Source: Actibacterium sp. MT2.3-13A (lineage in GTDB: Bacteria; Pseudomonadota; Alphaproteobacteria; Rhodobacterales; Rhodobacteraceae). Taken from it: a DNA stretch of 64,000 nucleotides. Below are positions 36,676-45,827 of this stretch, piece by piece. Under the pieces are notes generated by a model. That model had not been told where the DNA came from. It saw nothing but the letters and a program-made list of their open reading frames with translations, and searched no databases. The DNA is taken from contig NZ_JAGSOU010000004.1 of assembly GCF_018139985.1 (NCBI RefSeq), positions 62,001 through 126,000 of the forward strand, written 5' to 3'. The position numbers and the translations under genes were made by a program. The first letter of the stretch is position 1, and every line of letters begins with the position of its first letter.

Positions 36676-38323
36676 CCTGCCCCGCCGCCCGCGTCTCGTC
36701 GAGGGTCAACGCGGTGCTGAGCGCCTGGGGGTCGAGCCTGAGCTCGATCACCGCCGGCACGCCCGCCGCCGCCGCGCGGGCGAAGGCCGCCGGGAACTCG
36801 GCGTCGCGCTCCACCAGTTCGCCATGCCCGCCATAGGCCCGCGCCAGGGCGGCGTAATCGGGATTGGCGAGGTCGGTGCCGCTGACCCGGCCCGGATAGT
36901 TGCGCTCCTGATGCATGCGGATCGTGCCGTAGCGGCCGTTGTTGGCCACGATCACCACCGGCTTCGCCCCGTGCTGCATGGCGGTGGAGAACTCGTTCAG
37001 CGTCATCTGGAAACAGCCGTCGCCCGCCATACACACCACGGTGCGGTCGGGATGCTCCAGCGACGCCGAGATCGCCGCCGGGAAGCCGTAGCCCATCGAT
37101 CCCGAGGTCGGCGCCAGCTGCGAGCGATAGCCCTTGTAGGTGAAATAGCGGTGCAGCCAGGCGGCATAGTTCCCCGCGCCGTTGGTCACGATCGCGTCCT
37201 CGGGCAGATGCGCCGACAGCCAGCGCACCACGTTCTCCATCTTCACCGCGCCGGGGGTTTCCCTGGGCGTCTGCCACGCGACGTAATCGGTGCGCGCGGC
37301 CCGGGTCCAGTCCGACCAGCGCGGCGCCGGTCCCTCGGCCCCGGCCAGTGCCGCCAGCAGCGCAGGCGCGCCGACCGCGATGCCCGGGTCGGGGCGATAG
37401 ACGCGCCCCAGTTCACCCTGATCGGGATAGACGTGCACGATCCGCGTCCCGGGCGCAGCCGGGTCCAGCAGTTCATAGCCGTTGGTCAACGTGTCGCCCA
37501 GCCGGGTGCCCAGCGCCAGCACAAGGTCGGCCTGCCGCAGCCGTGCGCCCAGCTTCGGGTTCATCCCCACGCCGAGATCGCCGACATAATGCGGCAGCCG
37601 GTTGTCCATGTAATCCTGCCGGCGGAAGGACACCGCCACCGGCAGATCGAACCGCCCGGCAAAGGTGGCCAGATCCGCCGCGGCCTGCGCCGACCAGCCC
37701 GGCCCGCCCACCACCACCAGCGGCCGCTCGGCGCCCTCCAGCGCGTCCAACACCGCCTGGACCTGCGCGCCGCTGACCGCCGCGGGCGCGGGCGTCGCGG
37801 CGGCGCGGTTCTCGACCTCGGCAACCGCGCTCAGCATGTCCTCGGGCAGGGCCAGCACGACCGGCCCCGGCCGGCCCGAGCGCGCCACGTCAAAGGCGCG
37901 CGAGATATATTCCGGCAGACGCTCGGTCTGGTCGACCTCGGCCGCCCATTTCACCAGCGGGCCGAAGAAGGCGCGGTAATCCACCTCCTGAAATGCCTCG
38001 CGGTCACGGTGGCCACGCGCAATCTGGCCCACGAAGACGACCATCGGGGTGCTGTCCTGCTTGGCCACATGCAGCCCCGACGAGGCGTTCGTCGCCCCCG
38101 GCCCGCGGGTGACGAACAGAACGCCGGGCTCGCCGGTCAGCTTGCCATAGGCCTCGGCCATCATCGCCGCGCCGCCTTCCTGGCGGCAGACGATATTGGC
38201 AATGCCGGCGTCATAGAGCCCGTCGAGCGCCGCGAGGAAACTCTCGCCGGGCACCGAGAACACCCGCTTCACGCCCTCGACCACCAGTTGATCCGCCAGA
38301 ATCTGCCCGCCATGCCGTGCCAT
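36662..38323 (-). CDS. Thiamine diphosphate-binding protein, acetolactate synthase-like
   Basis: 553 aa with the three-domain IlvB/POX layout: N-terminal PYR domain with the catalytic Glu in SVPGESFLAALDGLYDAG, central nucleotide-binding-like domain, and C-terminal PP domain with the ThDP motif MAGDGCFQMTLNEFSTAMQ...VVIVANNGRYGTIRMHQE. No IlvN-type small subunit is beside it, so branched-chain synthesis is unlikely and the substrate is not identifiable. The start MARHGGQILADQL is preceded by GGGAGAGGTGAAG; an ATG 14 codons further up adds a non-conserved leader. Confidence 0.85.
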   Translation of the reverse strand: MARHGGQILADQLVVEGVKRVFSVPGESFLAALDGLYDAGIANIVCRQEGGAAMMAEAYGKLTGEPGVLFVTRGPGATNASSGLHVAKQDSTPMVVFVGQIARGHRDREAFQEVDYRAFFGPLVKWAAEVDQTERLPEYISRAFDVARSGRPGPVVLALPEDMLSAVAEVENRAAATPAPAAVSGAQVQAVLDALEGAERPLVVVGGPGWSAQAAADLATFAGRFDLPVAVSFRRQDYMDNRLPHYVGDLGVGMNPKLGARLRQADLVLALGTRLGDTLTNGYELLDPAAPGTRIVHVYPDQGELGRVYRPDPGIAVGAPALLAALAGAEGPAPRWSDWTRAARTDYVAWQTPRETPGAVKMENVVRWLSAHLPEDAIVTNGAGNYAAWLHRYFTYKGYRSQLAPTSGSMGYGFPAAISASLEHPDRTVVCMAGDGCFQMTLNEFSTAMQHGAKPVVIVANNGRYGTIRMHQERNYPGRVSGTDLANPDYAALARAYGGHGELVERDAEFPAAFARAAAAGVPAVIELRLDPQALSTALTLDETRAAGQAKAR

Positions 38324-38441
38324 CTTCACCTCTCCCGGCTGTTTTCCGCGCCGACCCTGCGCCAAGCCCCGCCAAAGGGCAAGCCCGGCTTGAACCCCGC
38401 GCGCCCGGCCCTACCCTGACCGGGAAAGGCAAGGAGAAATC

Positions 38442-38984
38442 ATGGCCGCCCACACCCTGCTCGGCATCTGCGGCTCGCTGCGCGCGGGCTCCTGCAACCG
38501 CAAACTCATGCGCGAGGCGGCGCGGCTATTCGACCCCGCGGCGTTCGCCGAGGCCGACCTGCGCCTGCCGCTCTATGACGGCGATCTGGAGGATACCCAA
38601 GGCATCCCGCCCGCTGTGCAGCGCCTGGCCGACCAGATCGCGGCGGCGGATGCGGTGGTGATCGCGGGGCCGGAATACAACAAGTCTATCTCGGGCGTCC
38701 TGAAAAATGCGCTCGACTGGGTCAGTCGGACCGAGGGGACACCATGGCGTGACAAACCCGTGGCCATCCTGTCGGCCACCGGCGGGCGCGCGGGCGGCGA
38801 ACGCACGCAATTCGCGCTGCGGCTCTGTCTCGTGCCCTTCCGCGCGCGGGTCCTGCCCGGGCCGGAGGTTCTGGTGGGTCAGGCCAGGGAGCAGTTCGAT
38901 GCGGCGGGCCGCCTGACCAACGAACGCTACGAACGGGCCGTGGCCAGCCTGATGGAGGCCCTGAAGGCCGAGATCGCGCGCTAG
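38442..38984 (+). CDS. NAD(P)H-dependent FMN reductase family protein
   Basis: 180 aa flavodoxin-like fold. The FMN phosphate loop is GSLRAGSCNRKLM; the isoalloxazine contact is GPEYNKSISGVLKNALDWVSR. Family members reduce FMN, quinones, azo dyes or chromate. It is divergent from the ThDP enzyme across a 118-base spacer that must contain both promoters. AAGGAGAAATC precedes the ATG. It overlaps the converging VOC gene by 4 bases. Confidence 0.88.
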   Translation: MAAHTLLGICGSLRAGSCNRKLMREAARLFDPAAFAEADLRLPLYDGDLEDTQGIPPAVQRLADQIAAADAVVIAGPEYNKSISGVLKNALDWVSRTEGTPWRDKPVAILSATGGRAGGERTQFALRLCLVPFRARVLPGPEVLVGQAREQFDAAGRLTNERYERAVASLMEALKAEIAR

Positions 38985-39379
38985 GCGCGGTTGGAGATCT
39001 CGATCAGGTTGCCATCGGGGTCGCGAATATAGAGAGAGACGATCGGCCCCAAAGCCCCGCTGCGCGCCACCGGCCCTTCCTCGACCGGCACGCCGGCCTT
39101 TCCGAGATGCGCCACCCATTTGCAAAGCGGCACTTCGGAGAGGAAACACAGATCCGCCGAGCCGGTCACGGGCCGTCGCGCCTTGGGGTCGAATTCGCGC
39201 CCCGCCACATGCAGATTGATCTTCTGCGCCCCGAATTTCAGCGCCATGCGGGTGGAGCCATCGGCCGGGCGGAACACCTCGGCCCGCATCCCCAGCACGC
39301 GCGTATAGAACGCGACGCTGAGGTCCTGGTCGGACACCGTCAGGACAAGATGGTCGAGCGCGGTTACGGACGGGTTCAT
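38981..39379 (-). CDS. VOC (glyoxalase/bleomycin resistance) superfamily protein
   Basis: 132 aa, two beta-alpha-beta-beta-beta modules: ALDHLVLTVSDQDLSVAFYTRVLGM and GPIVSLYIRDPDGNLIEISNRA. Metal ligands would be the His in LDHLVL and the Glu in LIEISN, with a further His in KINLHVAG. The enzyme or binding role is unknown; related proteins are often annotated as virulence or glyoxalase-like. GGGGAGG lies before the ATG. Confidence 0.85.
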   Translation of the reverse strand: MNPSVTALDHLVLTVSDQDLSVAFYTRVLGMRAEVFRPADGSTRMALKFGAQKINLHVAGREFDPKARRPVTGSADLCFLSEVPLCKWVAHLGKAGVPVEEGPVARSGALGPIVSLYIRDPDGNLIEISNRA

Positions 39380-39481
39380 CTCTTGCCTCCCCGGCAGGCC
39401 GTGACTGGTCAGGCCAACATGCACGCTGCGCCTGGCAAAACGCAATCCCGCGTCGCCCCGCCGGGCCCGGGCAGCGCGCTG

Positions 39482-39558
39482 CCTTCTTCTTGGTCCAAAT
39501 ACTCATTCCGGCATCGCCTGCCGCGCGCGTGGGATGAGTATTTTTTCCAAGAAGAAGG
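39482..39558. repeat. Inverted pair of the dispersed 3'-end repeat, copies e1/e2
   Basis: Two 25-base arms in inverted orientation (39482-39506 and 39534-39558) around a 27-base spacer; 22 of 25 positions are complementary. Each arm has the core CCTTCTTCTTGG and AAATACTCAT or its complement. A transcript would fold into a long hairpin just after the stop codon of the FAD oxidoreductase gene, within the 181-base gap before the VOC gene. Confidence 0.8.
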
Positions 39559-39560
39559 GG

Positions 39561-40604
39561 TCAGAGGCTCGCCTCCACACGGAAGCCGTCCGGGATGGCG
39601 TCGCGCCCCTCCAGCAGCAGGTCGGCCATCACCTGCCCCACCTTGGGCGCCATGCCGAAGCCGATCTTGAACCCGCCATTGGCGATGAAATGGCCCGGCC
39701 GCCCGGGCCAGGGACCCAGCATCGGTGCGCGGCTTCTTGCGCGCGGGCGCACGCCGGCCCAGCGTTCCAGCACCCGCGCGGCCTCGAGCACCGGAAAGGC
39801 CGCCATCGCGCGGGCATGGATGTCGTCGAGTTGCCCATCCGTGCTGTCGGGCGCGGCGAACGCGTGTTCCGAGGTCGAGCCGATGGCGACCGTCCCGTCG
39901 GCGTGCGGCACGATATGCAGCGCGTCGGCGTAGAGCTGCGGCTTGTCCCGCGCGTCGAACTTCAGAAGCATCGCCTGCCCCTTCACGCCGTTGCCCACCG
40001 CGCGGCCCAACGCCTGCGACAGCGCCAGCAGCCCCTCGTATCCCGTGGCCCAGACCACCTGCCCCTCCGCCTGCCCTGCGCCCAGAACGATCTCGCCGCC
40101 CAGCGCCCGCAGCGCCGCCGCCAGCGCGTCGCAGGCGCGGCGGGGGTGCATCCGCGCGCTCAGCGTGTCGTGGATCAGGTATCCGGTCGGGCTCTGCGGC
40201 GCCCAATCCGCGAAATCACCCGCCGGCACCACGCGCCAGGCGGCCTTGCCCTGCCACAGCACGTCGGCGGCGCCTTCGCGCGCGCGGGCCAGTTCCAGCG
40301 CGCGCGCGTCCGCTATGGGCTGGAGCCGCCCCGTCCGCCCATAGCCCGGCGAGACGCCCCCGGCGGCCTCGACGCCGGCCCAGAATTCCTCGGCCATGAT
40401 CAGGCTTTCGAACTGGAACGCCTTCTTGTCGTTCCAGTTCTCGGGAACATGCGGGGCCAGCGCGCCGACCAGCCCGCCCGACGATCCCGCGCCCACGCGG
40501 CGCGTGTCGATCACGCGCACGCGCGCGCCGCGCGCCGCGCAGGCATAGGCCACCGCCAGGCCGAAGGCCCCCGCCCCCATCACCGTCACATCCGCCGTTG
40601 CCAT
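39561..40604 (-). CDS. FAD-dependent oxidoreductase, DAO/MnmC-C-like
   Basis: 347 aa. An N-terminal dinucleotide fold VTVMGAGAFGLAVAYACAA is followed by VRVIDTRRVGAGSSGGLVGALAPHVPE and a C-terminal FIANGGFKIGFGMAPKVGQVMADLLL. This is the glycine/D-amino-acid oxidase superfamily, which also contains the oxidase half of enterobacterial MnmC and ThiO. It is divergent from mnmD, with 48 bases between starts, so a role in the same tRNA modification is plausible but unproven. Start chosen at MATADVTVMGAG. Confidence 0.82.
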   Translation of the reverse strand: MATADVTVMGAGAFGLAVAYACAARGARVRVIDTRRVGAGSSGGLVGALAPHVPENWNDKKAFQFESLIMAEEFWAGVEAAGGVSPGYGRTGRLQPIADARALELARAREGAADVLWQGKAAWRVVPAGDFADWAPQSPTGYLIHDTLSARMHPRRACDALAAALRALGGEIVLGAGQAEGQVVWATGYEGLLALSQALGRAVGNGVKGQAMLLKFDARDKPQLYADALHIVPHADGTVAIGSTSEHAFAAPDSTDGQLDDIHARAMAAFPVLEAARVLERWAGVRPRARSRAPMLGPWPGRPGHFIANGGFKIGFGMAPKVGQVMADLLLEGRDAIPDGFRVEASL

Positions 40605-40652
40605 TTGCCCCCGCCTTGACCATTGTCGCGCCACTCAGACCTAAGGCATCCC

Positions 40653-41330
40653 ATGACCGCTGACCAGCACGCAGAGCTTGAGTGGAAAGACGGCGCCATC
40701 CCCGTCTCGCAGCGCTTCGACGACCCTTATTTCTCGCTGGAGAACGGGCTGGAGGAGACCCGCCACGTCTTTCTCTCGGGCAACGGCCTGCCCGCGCGTT
40801 TCCGCCCCGGTTTCCACATCGCCGAGCTCGGCTTCGGCACCGGGCTGAACATGCTGGCCGCGCTGATCGCCTGGCGGGCCAGCGGCACGCCAGGCCCGCT
40901 GCGCTTCACCAGTTTCGAGGCTTTCCCGATGCGCGCCGACGAGATCGCCCGGGCGCTCGACGCCTTCGCGGAGGCGCGCGCCGTGGCCGGACCGTTTCTG
41001 GCCGCCTGGGAGGCCGGGCAAACCCGGATCGACACCGGCGACCTGCTGGCCGAGATCGTCATCGGCGACGCGCGCGAAACACTGCCGCGCTGGACGGGCT
41101 GCGCCGATGCCTGGTTCCTCGACGGCTTCTCGCCGGCCAAGAACCCCGAACTCTGGGGCCCGGAACTGATGGCGCAGGTCGCCAGCCACACCGTGCCGGG
41201 CGGCACTGCCGCCAGCTATACGGCGGCGGGTTTCGTGCGGCGCGGGCTGGAGGAGGCGGGGTTCGTCGTGACCCGCCACCCCGGCTTCGGCCGCAAACGC
41301 CACATGACAACCGCCAGGATGCCGGCATGA
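40653..41330 (+). CDS. mnmD: tRNA 5-methylaminomethyl-2-thiouridine methyltransferase (MnmD)
   Basis: 225 aa SAM-dependent methyltransferase equal to the N-terminal half of E. coli MnmC, converting nm5s2U34 to mnm5s2U34. Signature segments are PVSQRFDDPYFSLENGLEETRHVFL, AELGFGTGLNMLAALIAW (SAM loop) and ADAWFLDGFSPAKNPELW. No oxidase domain is fused; that activity could come from the divergent FAD gene. The ATG was chosen at MTADQHAELEW. It overlaps the transporter start (ATGA). Confidence 0.9.
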   Translation: MTADQHAELEWKDGAIPVSQRFDDPYFSLENGLEETRHVFLSGNGLPARFRPGFHIAELGFGTGLNMLAALIAWRASGTPGPLRFTSFEAFPMRADEIARALDAFAEARAVAGPFLAAWEAGQTRIDTGDLLAEIVIGDARETLPRWTGCADAWFLDGFSPAKNPELWGPELMAQVASHTVPGGTAASYTAAGFVRRGLEEAGFVVTRHPGFGRKRHMTTARMPA

Positions 41331-42187
41331 CCGAGCCCAATCCCCGCCTCGGCATCCTGCTGATGATCGCCACGACCCTGGTCTTTGCCCTGCAGGACGG
41401 CCTCTCGCGCCACCTGGCCGGCGAATACAACGTGCTGATGGTGGTGATGATACGCTACTGGTTCTTCGCCGCCTTCGTGATCGCGATGGCCGGCCGCAAG
41501 GCCGGCATCCGCGCCGCTGCCGCCACCTCGCAACCCATCCTGCAGGCCTTCCGCGGGCTGCTGCTGGCCGGCGAGATCTGCGTTATGGTGACGGGCTTCG
41601 TGGCGCTGGGGCTGGTCGAGAGCCACGCGGTCTTCGCCAGCTACCCGCTGCTGATCGCGGCGCTTTCCGGCCCGGTGCTGGGCGAAAGGGTGGGCTGGCG
41701 GCGCTGGGCGGCGATCGGCGTGGGATTTCTCGGCGTTCTGGTCATCCTGCAGCCCGGTATCCGCGTCTTCTCGCCCGCGGCCCTCATCCCGCTGGCCGCG
41801 GCGCTGATGTTCGCGCTTTACGGGCTGCTCACCCGCTATGCCGCGCGCCGCGACAGTGCCGCCACCAGCTTTTTCTGGACCGGCGTGACGGGCGCCGTCG
41901 CCATGACCGCCGTCGGCCTGTGGGTCTGGGAACCGATGCGCCCCGGCGACTGGGGCTGGATGGGCCTGCTGTGCCTGACCGGCGCGCTGGGCCATTACCT
42001 GCTAATCCGCTGCTACGAGGTGGCCGAGGCAAGCTCGGTCCAGCCCTTCGCCTATCTCCAGCTGGTCTTCGCCAGCGCGCTGGGGCTGACGCTCTTCGGG
42101 GAAACGCTGGCCCCCAACGTGGCGCTGGGCGCGGCGATCGTGATCGCGGCGGGCCTGTTCACACTCTGGCGGGAAAGGCTGCGCTGA
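41327..42187 (+). CDS. EamA/DMT family transporter
   Basis: 286 aa with about ten membrane helices in two EamA repeats (ILLMIATTLVFALQDGLSR...LGVLVILQPG and LIPLAAALMFALYGLLTRY...IVIAAGLFTLW). Drug/metabolite transporters of this type export amino acids, purines or other small metabolites; the substrate here cannot be told. Translation is coupled to mnmD, but a functional link is not evident. Followed two bases later by the paired repeat. Confidence 0.88.
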   Translation: MTEPNPRLGILLMIATTLVFALQDGLSRHLAGEYNVLMVVMIRYWFFAAFVIAMAGRKAGIRAAAATSQPILQAFRGLLLAGEICVMVTGFVALGLVESHAVFASYPLLIAALSGPVLGERVGWRRWAAIGVGFLGVLVILQPGIRVFSPAALIPLAAALMFALYGLLTRYAARRDSAATSFFWTGVTGAVAMTAVGLWVWEPMRPGDWGWMGLLCLTGALGHYLLIRCYEVAEASSVQPFAYLQLVFASALGLTLFGETLAPNVALGAAIVIAAGLFTLWRERLR

Positions 42188-42189
42188 GC

Positions 42190-42269
42190 CCTTCTTCTTG
42201 GTCCAAATACTCCCGCCGGAGGCGCCGAAACGCGGCGTGCGGCCATGAGTATTTATGCCAAGAAGAAGG
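42190..42269. repeat. Inverted pair of the dispersed 3'-end repeat, copies f1/f2
   Basis: CCTTCTTCTTGG...AAATACTCCC (f1, from 42190) and the opposite-facing ATGAGTATTT...AAGAAGAAGG (f2, 42245-42269) fill nearly the whole gap between the converging EamA and slt stops. Each arm reads with the same polarity away from its own gene's stop codon, as expected for a two-way 3'-end element. Confidence 0.8.
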
Positions 42270-44213
42270 CTACTGCGCCCTCAGCTCCGCGCTCAGCCGC
42301 AGCGGCACCGCCTGCCCCGACAGCCGCGCGCGGTAAATGGCCAGAGATTCGGCGACCCGCATCACATAGTTGCGGGTCTCGCGGAAGGGGATTGTCTCGA
42401 TCCAGTCGACCACATCCACGCCGGCCGACCGCGGATCTCCATATTCCTCGATCCAGCTGCGCGGACGCCCCGGCCCGGCGTTGTAGCCTGCCGCGACCAG
42501 AACGACATTATTGCCGAATTCCCCGGCCAGCCTCGCCAGGTAGGCCGCGCCGAGCGTCGCGTTGTAGTCGGGGTCGCTCAACAACCGCTCGGGGACGAAG
42601 TCGATCTCCAGAGCCCCGGCCATCAGACGCGCGGTGCCCGGCATCAGCTGCATCAGACCGCGCGCGCCCGCGCCGCTGGTCACGCCCGGGTCGAACTCGG
42701 ATTCGCGCCGGGCGATGGACAGGACAAGCTCCGCGGGGACCGGATGGTCCCGCCCGGCCAGGCCGGTCAGCGGGAAATAGGCGCGCGGCAGGATCGTTCC
42801 CTGCCCCGCCGCCACCTTGGCGATGCGCAGCGCGACATGCGGCTCGTCCCAGTCCAGCGCCAGGCCCGCCAGTTGCGCCTGCCCCTCGGGCCCGGCGCCT
42901 TCGGCCAGGTGGGTCAGGAACCATTCGACCAGGTTGCGCTCTCCCGCCTCGTGGAAGAGCCGCGCCGCCTCGATCAGCGAGGAGCCGGCGAAGGGCGCCT
43001 GCCGCCAGTCGGGATAGTTCTCGGTTCCGGTCAGGGCCGGGTCCATCGCCAGCCCCGCCTTTTCGGCGGCAAGCTGGCCGTAAAAGGCGGTCTGGTGCTG
43101 CCCGGCATCGGCATAGGCCGCCTGCGCCGCGTCGCGGCGGCCCAGCGCCTCCAGCGCGCGGCCCTCCCAATAGCCGGCGCGGGAAAGGCTGATCGGCGTC
43201 TCCACGGCCGCGCGGAAACGGTGGAAATGCGCAAGCGCCACCTCGGGTTCGCCCAGTCGCCGCAGGGCGATGAACCCCGCGAGCCATTCCAGGTCGGCGT
43301 AATCCTCGCCTGACACCAGGAAGTGGTTCGCGGCCAGCCGGTAGGCCAGCTCCGCCTGCCCCTCGCGCATCATCTGGCGGGCATAGATGCGCCGCCAGTT
43401 GGCCCATCGCTCGGGCCGGCCGAGGCTGTCGGGCCCGATGCTGCGCTCGTCCATCAGCGCGATCGCGTCCTCGGGCCTTGCCTTGGCCCGGCGCCAGTCG
43501 AAACGCTCCCAGGCGAGCCCGCCATCGCCGGCCAGCGCCTCGGGCACCGCGGCGACCAGCGCGTCCACGCCGGGGCCACGGGCGCGCAGCGTCATCCGCG
43601 CCACCGCCAGCGCGCGCCAGCCCGCATCGACCAGCGGCAGCACCAGCCGGGCCGAATCATCCGCGCCCTGCCACAGCATCTCGTCGAGCCGGGCGGCGTG
43701 ATGCGGCGCCAGCAGACGGCCATAGGCGTCCAGCAAGTCGGCATGGCCCTTGGCGTCGAGCGGCAGGCTGCGCCAGGTCAGAACCGCCTGCGCCTCGGCG
43801 TCGCCGGCGCGGCCGAGCGCCCGGTAGGCGGCGATCAGGCGCAGCGCGCCCTGCCCCGTCGCCGGCGCGCGCCCGTCGAAATAGGCGACGACCTCGGCCG
43901 GGTCGGCCCCGTCCGGAATCGTGCCCTCGCCGCGGACGCGCAGCCGGTCGAGCCCCGGCCAGTCAGACCGGCGCGCGAGGAAGGCGCGGTAGTCGGCGAA
44001 ATCGCCCTCGCCCGCCCGCAGGCGGCGCCAGGAGACGATATCCTCGGCCACCGGCCCGATCCCGCGCGCCAGCTCCGCGGCCTGCGCCCAGTCATCTGCG
44101 CGCACGGCCTTCATCACCGCCGCCAGCGGCGCCTCATCGCTGTCCTTGGCCGGGGCCGGCGCGGCCAGCCACAGGCCGCACAGCAGGGTCAGGATCATAT
44201 ATCGCAGGTGCAT
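42270..44213 (-). CDS. slt: Soluble lytic murein transglycosylase (Slt70-like)
   Basis: 647 aa periplasmic enzyme. A signal peptide ([22 protein letters not shown]) precedes a long alpha-superhelical U domain and a C-terminal SLT domain with the catalytic Glu in [31 protein letters not shown], then [28 protein letters not shown] and [15 protein letters not shown]. It cleaves peptidoglycan between MurNAc and GlcNAc. The chosen ATG is the last before the signal peptide; ribosome-site support is weak, and an ATG five codons later is also possible. It is divergent from dapA. Confidence 0.93.
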   Translation of the reverse strand: MHLRYMILTLLCGLWLAAPAPAKDSDEAPLAAVMKAVRADDWAQAAELARGIGPVAEDIVSWRRLRAGEGDFADYRAFLARRSDWPGLDRLRVRGEGTIPDGADPAEVVAYFDGRAPATGQGALRLIAAYRALGRAGDAEAQAVLTWRSLPLDAKGHADLLDAYGRLLAPHHAARLDEMLWQGADDSARLVLPLVDAGWRALAVARMTLRARGPGVDALVAAVPEALAGDGGLAWERFDWRRAKARPEDAIALMDERSIGPDSLGRPERWANWRRIYARQMMREGQAELAYRLAANHFLVSGEDYADLEWLAGFIALRRLGEPEVALAHFHRFRAAVETPISLSRAGYWEGRALEALGRRDAAQAAYADAGQHQTAFYGQLAAEKAGLAMDPALTGTENYPDWRQAPFAGSSLIEAARLFHEAGERNLVEWFLTHLAEGAGPEGQAQLAGLALDWDEPHVALRIAKVAAGQGTILPRAYFPLTGLAGRDHPVPAELVLSIARRESEFDPGVTSGAGARGLMQLMPGTARLMAGALEIDFVPERLLSDPDYNATLGAAYLARLAGEFGNNVVLVAAGYNAGPGRPRSWIEEYGDPRSAGVDVVDWIETIPFRETRNYVMRVAESLAIYRARLSGQAVPLRLSAELRAQ

Positions 44214-44363
44214 GGAAATCCCGTCGTTTCCGAAAACACTAGTGCCGCCCGGCACGGGGGCAATACACAAACTTGGCAACGCCGCGCGCTGCGGCTAGTG
44301 TCCGCCGCGTTTGCAACGGGGCGACTCGCCCCCTATCCCGAAAAACACAGGAGGAAGCGTGTC

Positions 44364-45236
44364 ATGATCAAAGGGTCCATTCCAGCCCTGGTGACGCCGT
44401 TCAAGGACGGCGCGGTGGATCTCGACACGCTGAAGGCGCTGGTCGAGTGGCAGATCGCTGAGGGCTCGCACGGGCTGGTCCCCGTCGGCACCACCGGCGA
44501 AAGCCCCACGCTGACCCACGAAGAGCACGAGATGGTGATCGAAGAGGTGGTCAAGGCCGCCGCCGGCCGGGTGCCGGTGATCGCCGGCGCGGGCTCGAAC
44601 AACACCGAAGAGGGCATCCGCTTCATGCAGCATGCCGAATCGGTGGGTGCCGACGCGGCGCTGGTGGTCACGCCCTATTACAACAAGCCCACCCAGGCCG
44701 GGCTGATCGCGCATTTCACGGCAATGCATGATTGCTGCAACCTGCCGATCATCATCTACAACATCCCCGGCCGCTCGGCCGTGGACATGAGCCCGGCGAC
44801 GATGGGCGAGCTGGCCAAGCTGCCGCGCATCATCGGGGTGAAGGACGCCACCGGCGACCTCTCCCGCGTGCCCCAGCAGCGCATCACCTGCGGCACCGAT
44901 TTCCTCCAGCTCTCGGGCGAGGACGCCACGGCGCTGGGCTACAACGCGCATGGCGGCGTGGGCTGCATCTCGGTCACCGCCAACGTGGCGCCGCGGCTCT
45001 GCGCGCAGTTCCAGGAGGCGACGCTGGCTGGCGACTACACGCTGGCGCTGGAGCTGCTGGACAAGCTGATGCCGCTGCATATCGCCATCTTCGCCGAGCC
45101 CGGCGTCGCTGGCGCCAAATACGCCCTGTCGCGGCTGGGCAAATGCGCGAACGAACTGCGGCTGCCGATCCTGCCGGTCTCCGAGGCGGCGCAGAACCAG
45201 ATCGACGCCGCGCTGCGCCACGCCGGGCTGATCTGA
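44364..45236 (+). CDS. dapA: 4-hydroxy-tetrahydrodipicolinate synthase
   Basis: 290 aa TIM-barrel aldolase joining pyruvate and aspartate semialdehyde, the first lysine/DAP-specific step, so it feeds peptidoglycan synthesis. The Schiff-base Lys is in [13 protein letters not shown]; the catalytic Tyr in [16 protein letters not shown]; the substrate loop is [25 protein letters not shown] precedes the ATG; the longer upstream frame covers the slt leader region and is not DapA. It is one base from trmO. Confidence 0.96.
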   Translation: MIKGSIPALVTPFKDGAVDLDTLKALVEWQIAEGSHGLVPVGTTGESPTLTHEEHEMVIEEVVKAAAGRVPVIAGAGSNNTEEGIRFMQHAESVGADAALVVTPYYNKPTQAGLIAHFTAMHDCCNLPIIIYNIPGRSAVDMSPATMGELAKLPRIIGVKDATGDLSRVPQQRITCGTDFLQLSGEDATALGYNAHGGVGCISVTANVAPRLCAQFQEATLAGDYTLALELLDKLMPLHIAIFAEPGVAGAKYALSRLGKCANELRLPILPVSEAAQNQIDAALRHAGLI

Positions 45237-45237
45237 C

Positions 45238-45720
45238 ATGGACGGCGAGATCCGCGAGGGGGAGGAGCGCCTCCCCTTCGATCCCGCTGACAGCGACGGG
45301 CCGCGCGTGGCCTTCATCGGGCGCATCCGGTCGCCCTGGGAGAAAGGCACCGCCCCGCGCAACATCGGCAGGGCCCGCGAAACCGGCCAAGGCGCGCGGA
45401 TCGAGCTGGCCCCCGGCTATGCCCGCGGCCTGACCGGGCTGAAGCCGGGTCAGCCGATCATCGTGATGTACTGGATGGATCGCGGCCGCCGCGACCTGAT
45501 CCTGCAGAACCCGCGCCACACCGACGGGCCGCGCGGCACCTTCGCCCTGCGCTCGCCCGCCCGGCCCAACCCGATCGCCATGAGCACGGTGCGTATCACC
45601 TCGCTGGACATGGAGGCCGGCGTGATCGGCATCGACGCGATCGACTGCTACGACGGCACGCCGGTGGTGGATATCAAGCCCTGGCTGGAAACGGTGGACA
45701 TGCCGCCCGGAAAGGGCTGA
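45238..45720 (+). CDS. trmO: tRNA (N6-threonylcarbamoyl-A37) methyltransferase TrmO family
   Basis: 160 aa UPF0066/TsaA/YaeB family protein. TrmO methylates t6A37 in some tRNAs using SAM bound in an unusual beta-barrel. Signature segments are FIGRIRSPWEKGTAPRN, the family core GPRGTFALRSPARPNPIAMSTV and GIDAIDCYDGTPVVDIKPW. E. coli TrmO is longer, with an extra C-terminal domain; this single-domain form is usual in alphaproteobacteria. It follows dapA after one base. Confidence 0.88.
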   Translation: MDGEIREGEERLPFDPADSDGPRVAFIGRIRSPWEKGTAPRNIGRARETGQGARIELAPGYARGLTGLKPGQPIIVMYWMDRGRRDLILQNPRHTDGPRGTFALRSPARPNPIAMSTVRITSLDMEAGVIGIDAIDCYDGTPVVDIKPWLETVDMPPGKG

Positions 45721-45827
45721 TCCCCCGCGGCCTCCCGCAGCGGAGGGCACCCGGCCCCGGTCCGGTGCCGCCCCCCGTGCCGCATTTGCCTATCGCGCCG
45801 CGCCGTAATTCGGGCTAAGCCCAGCCA

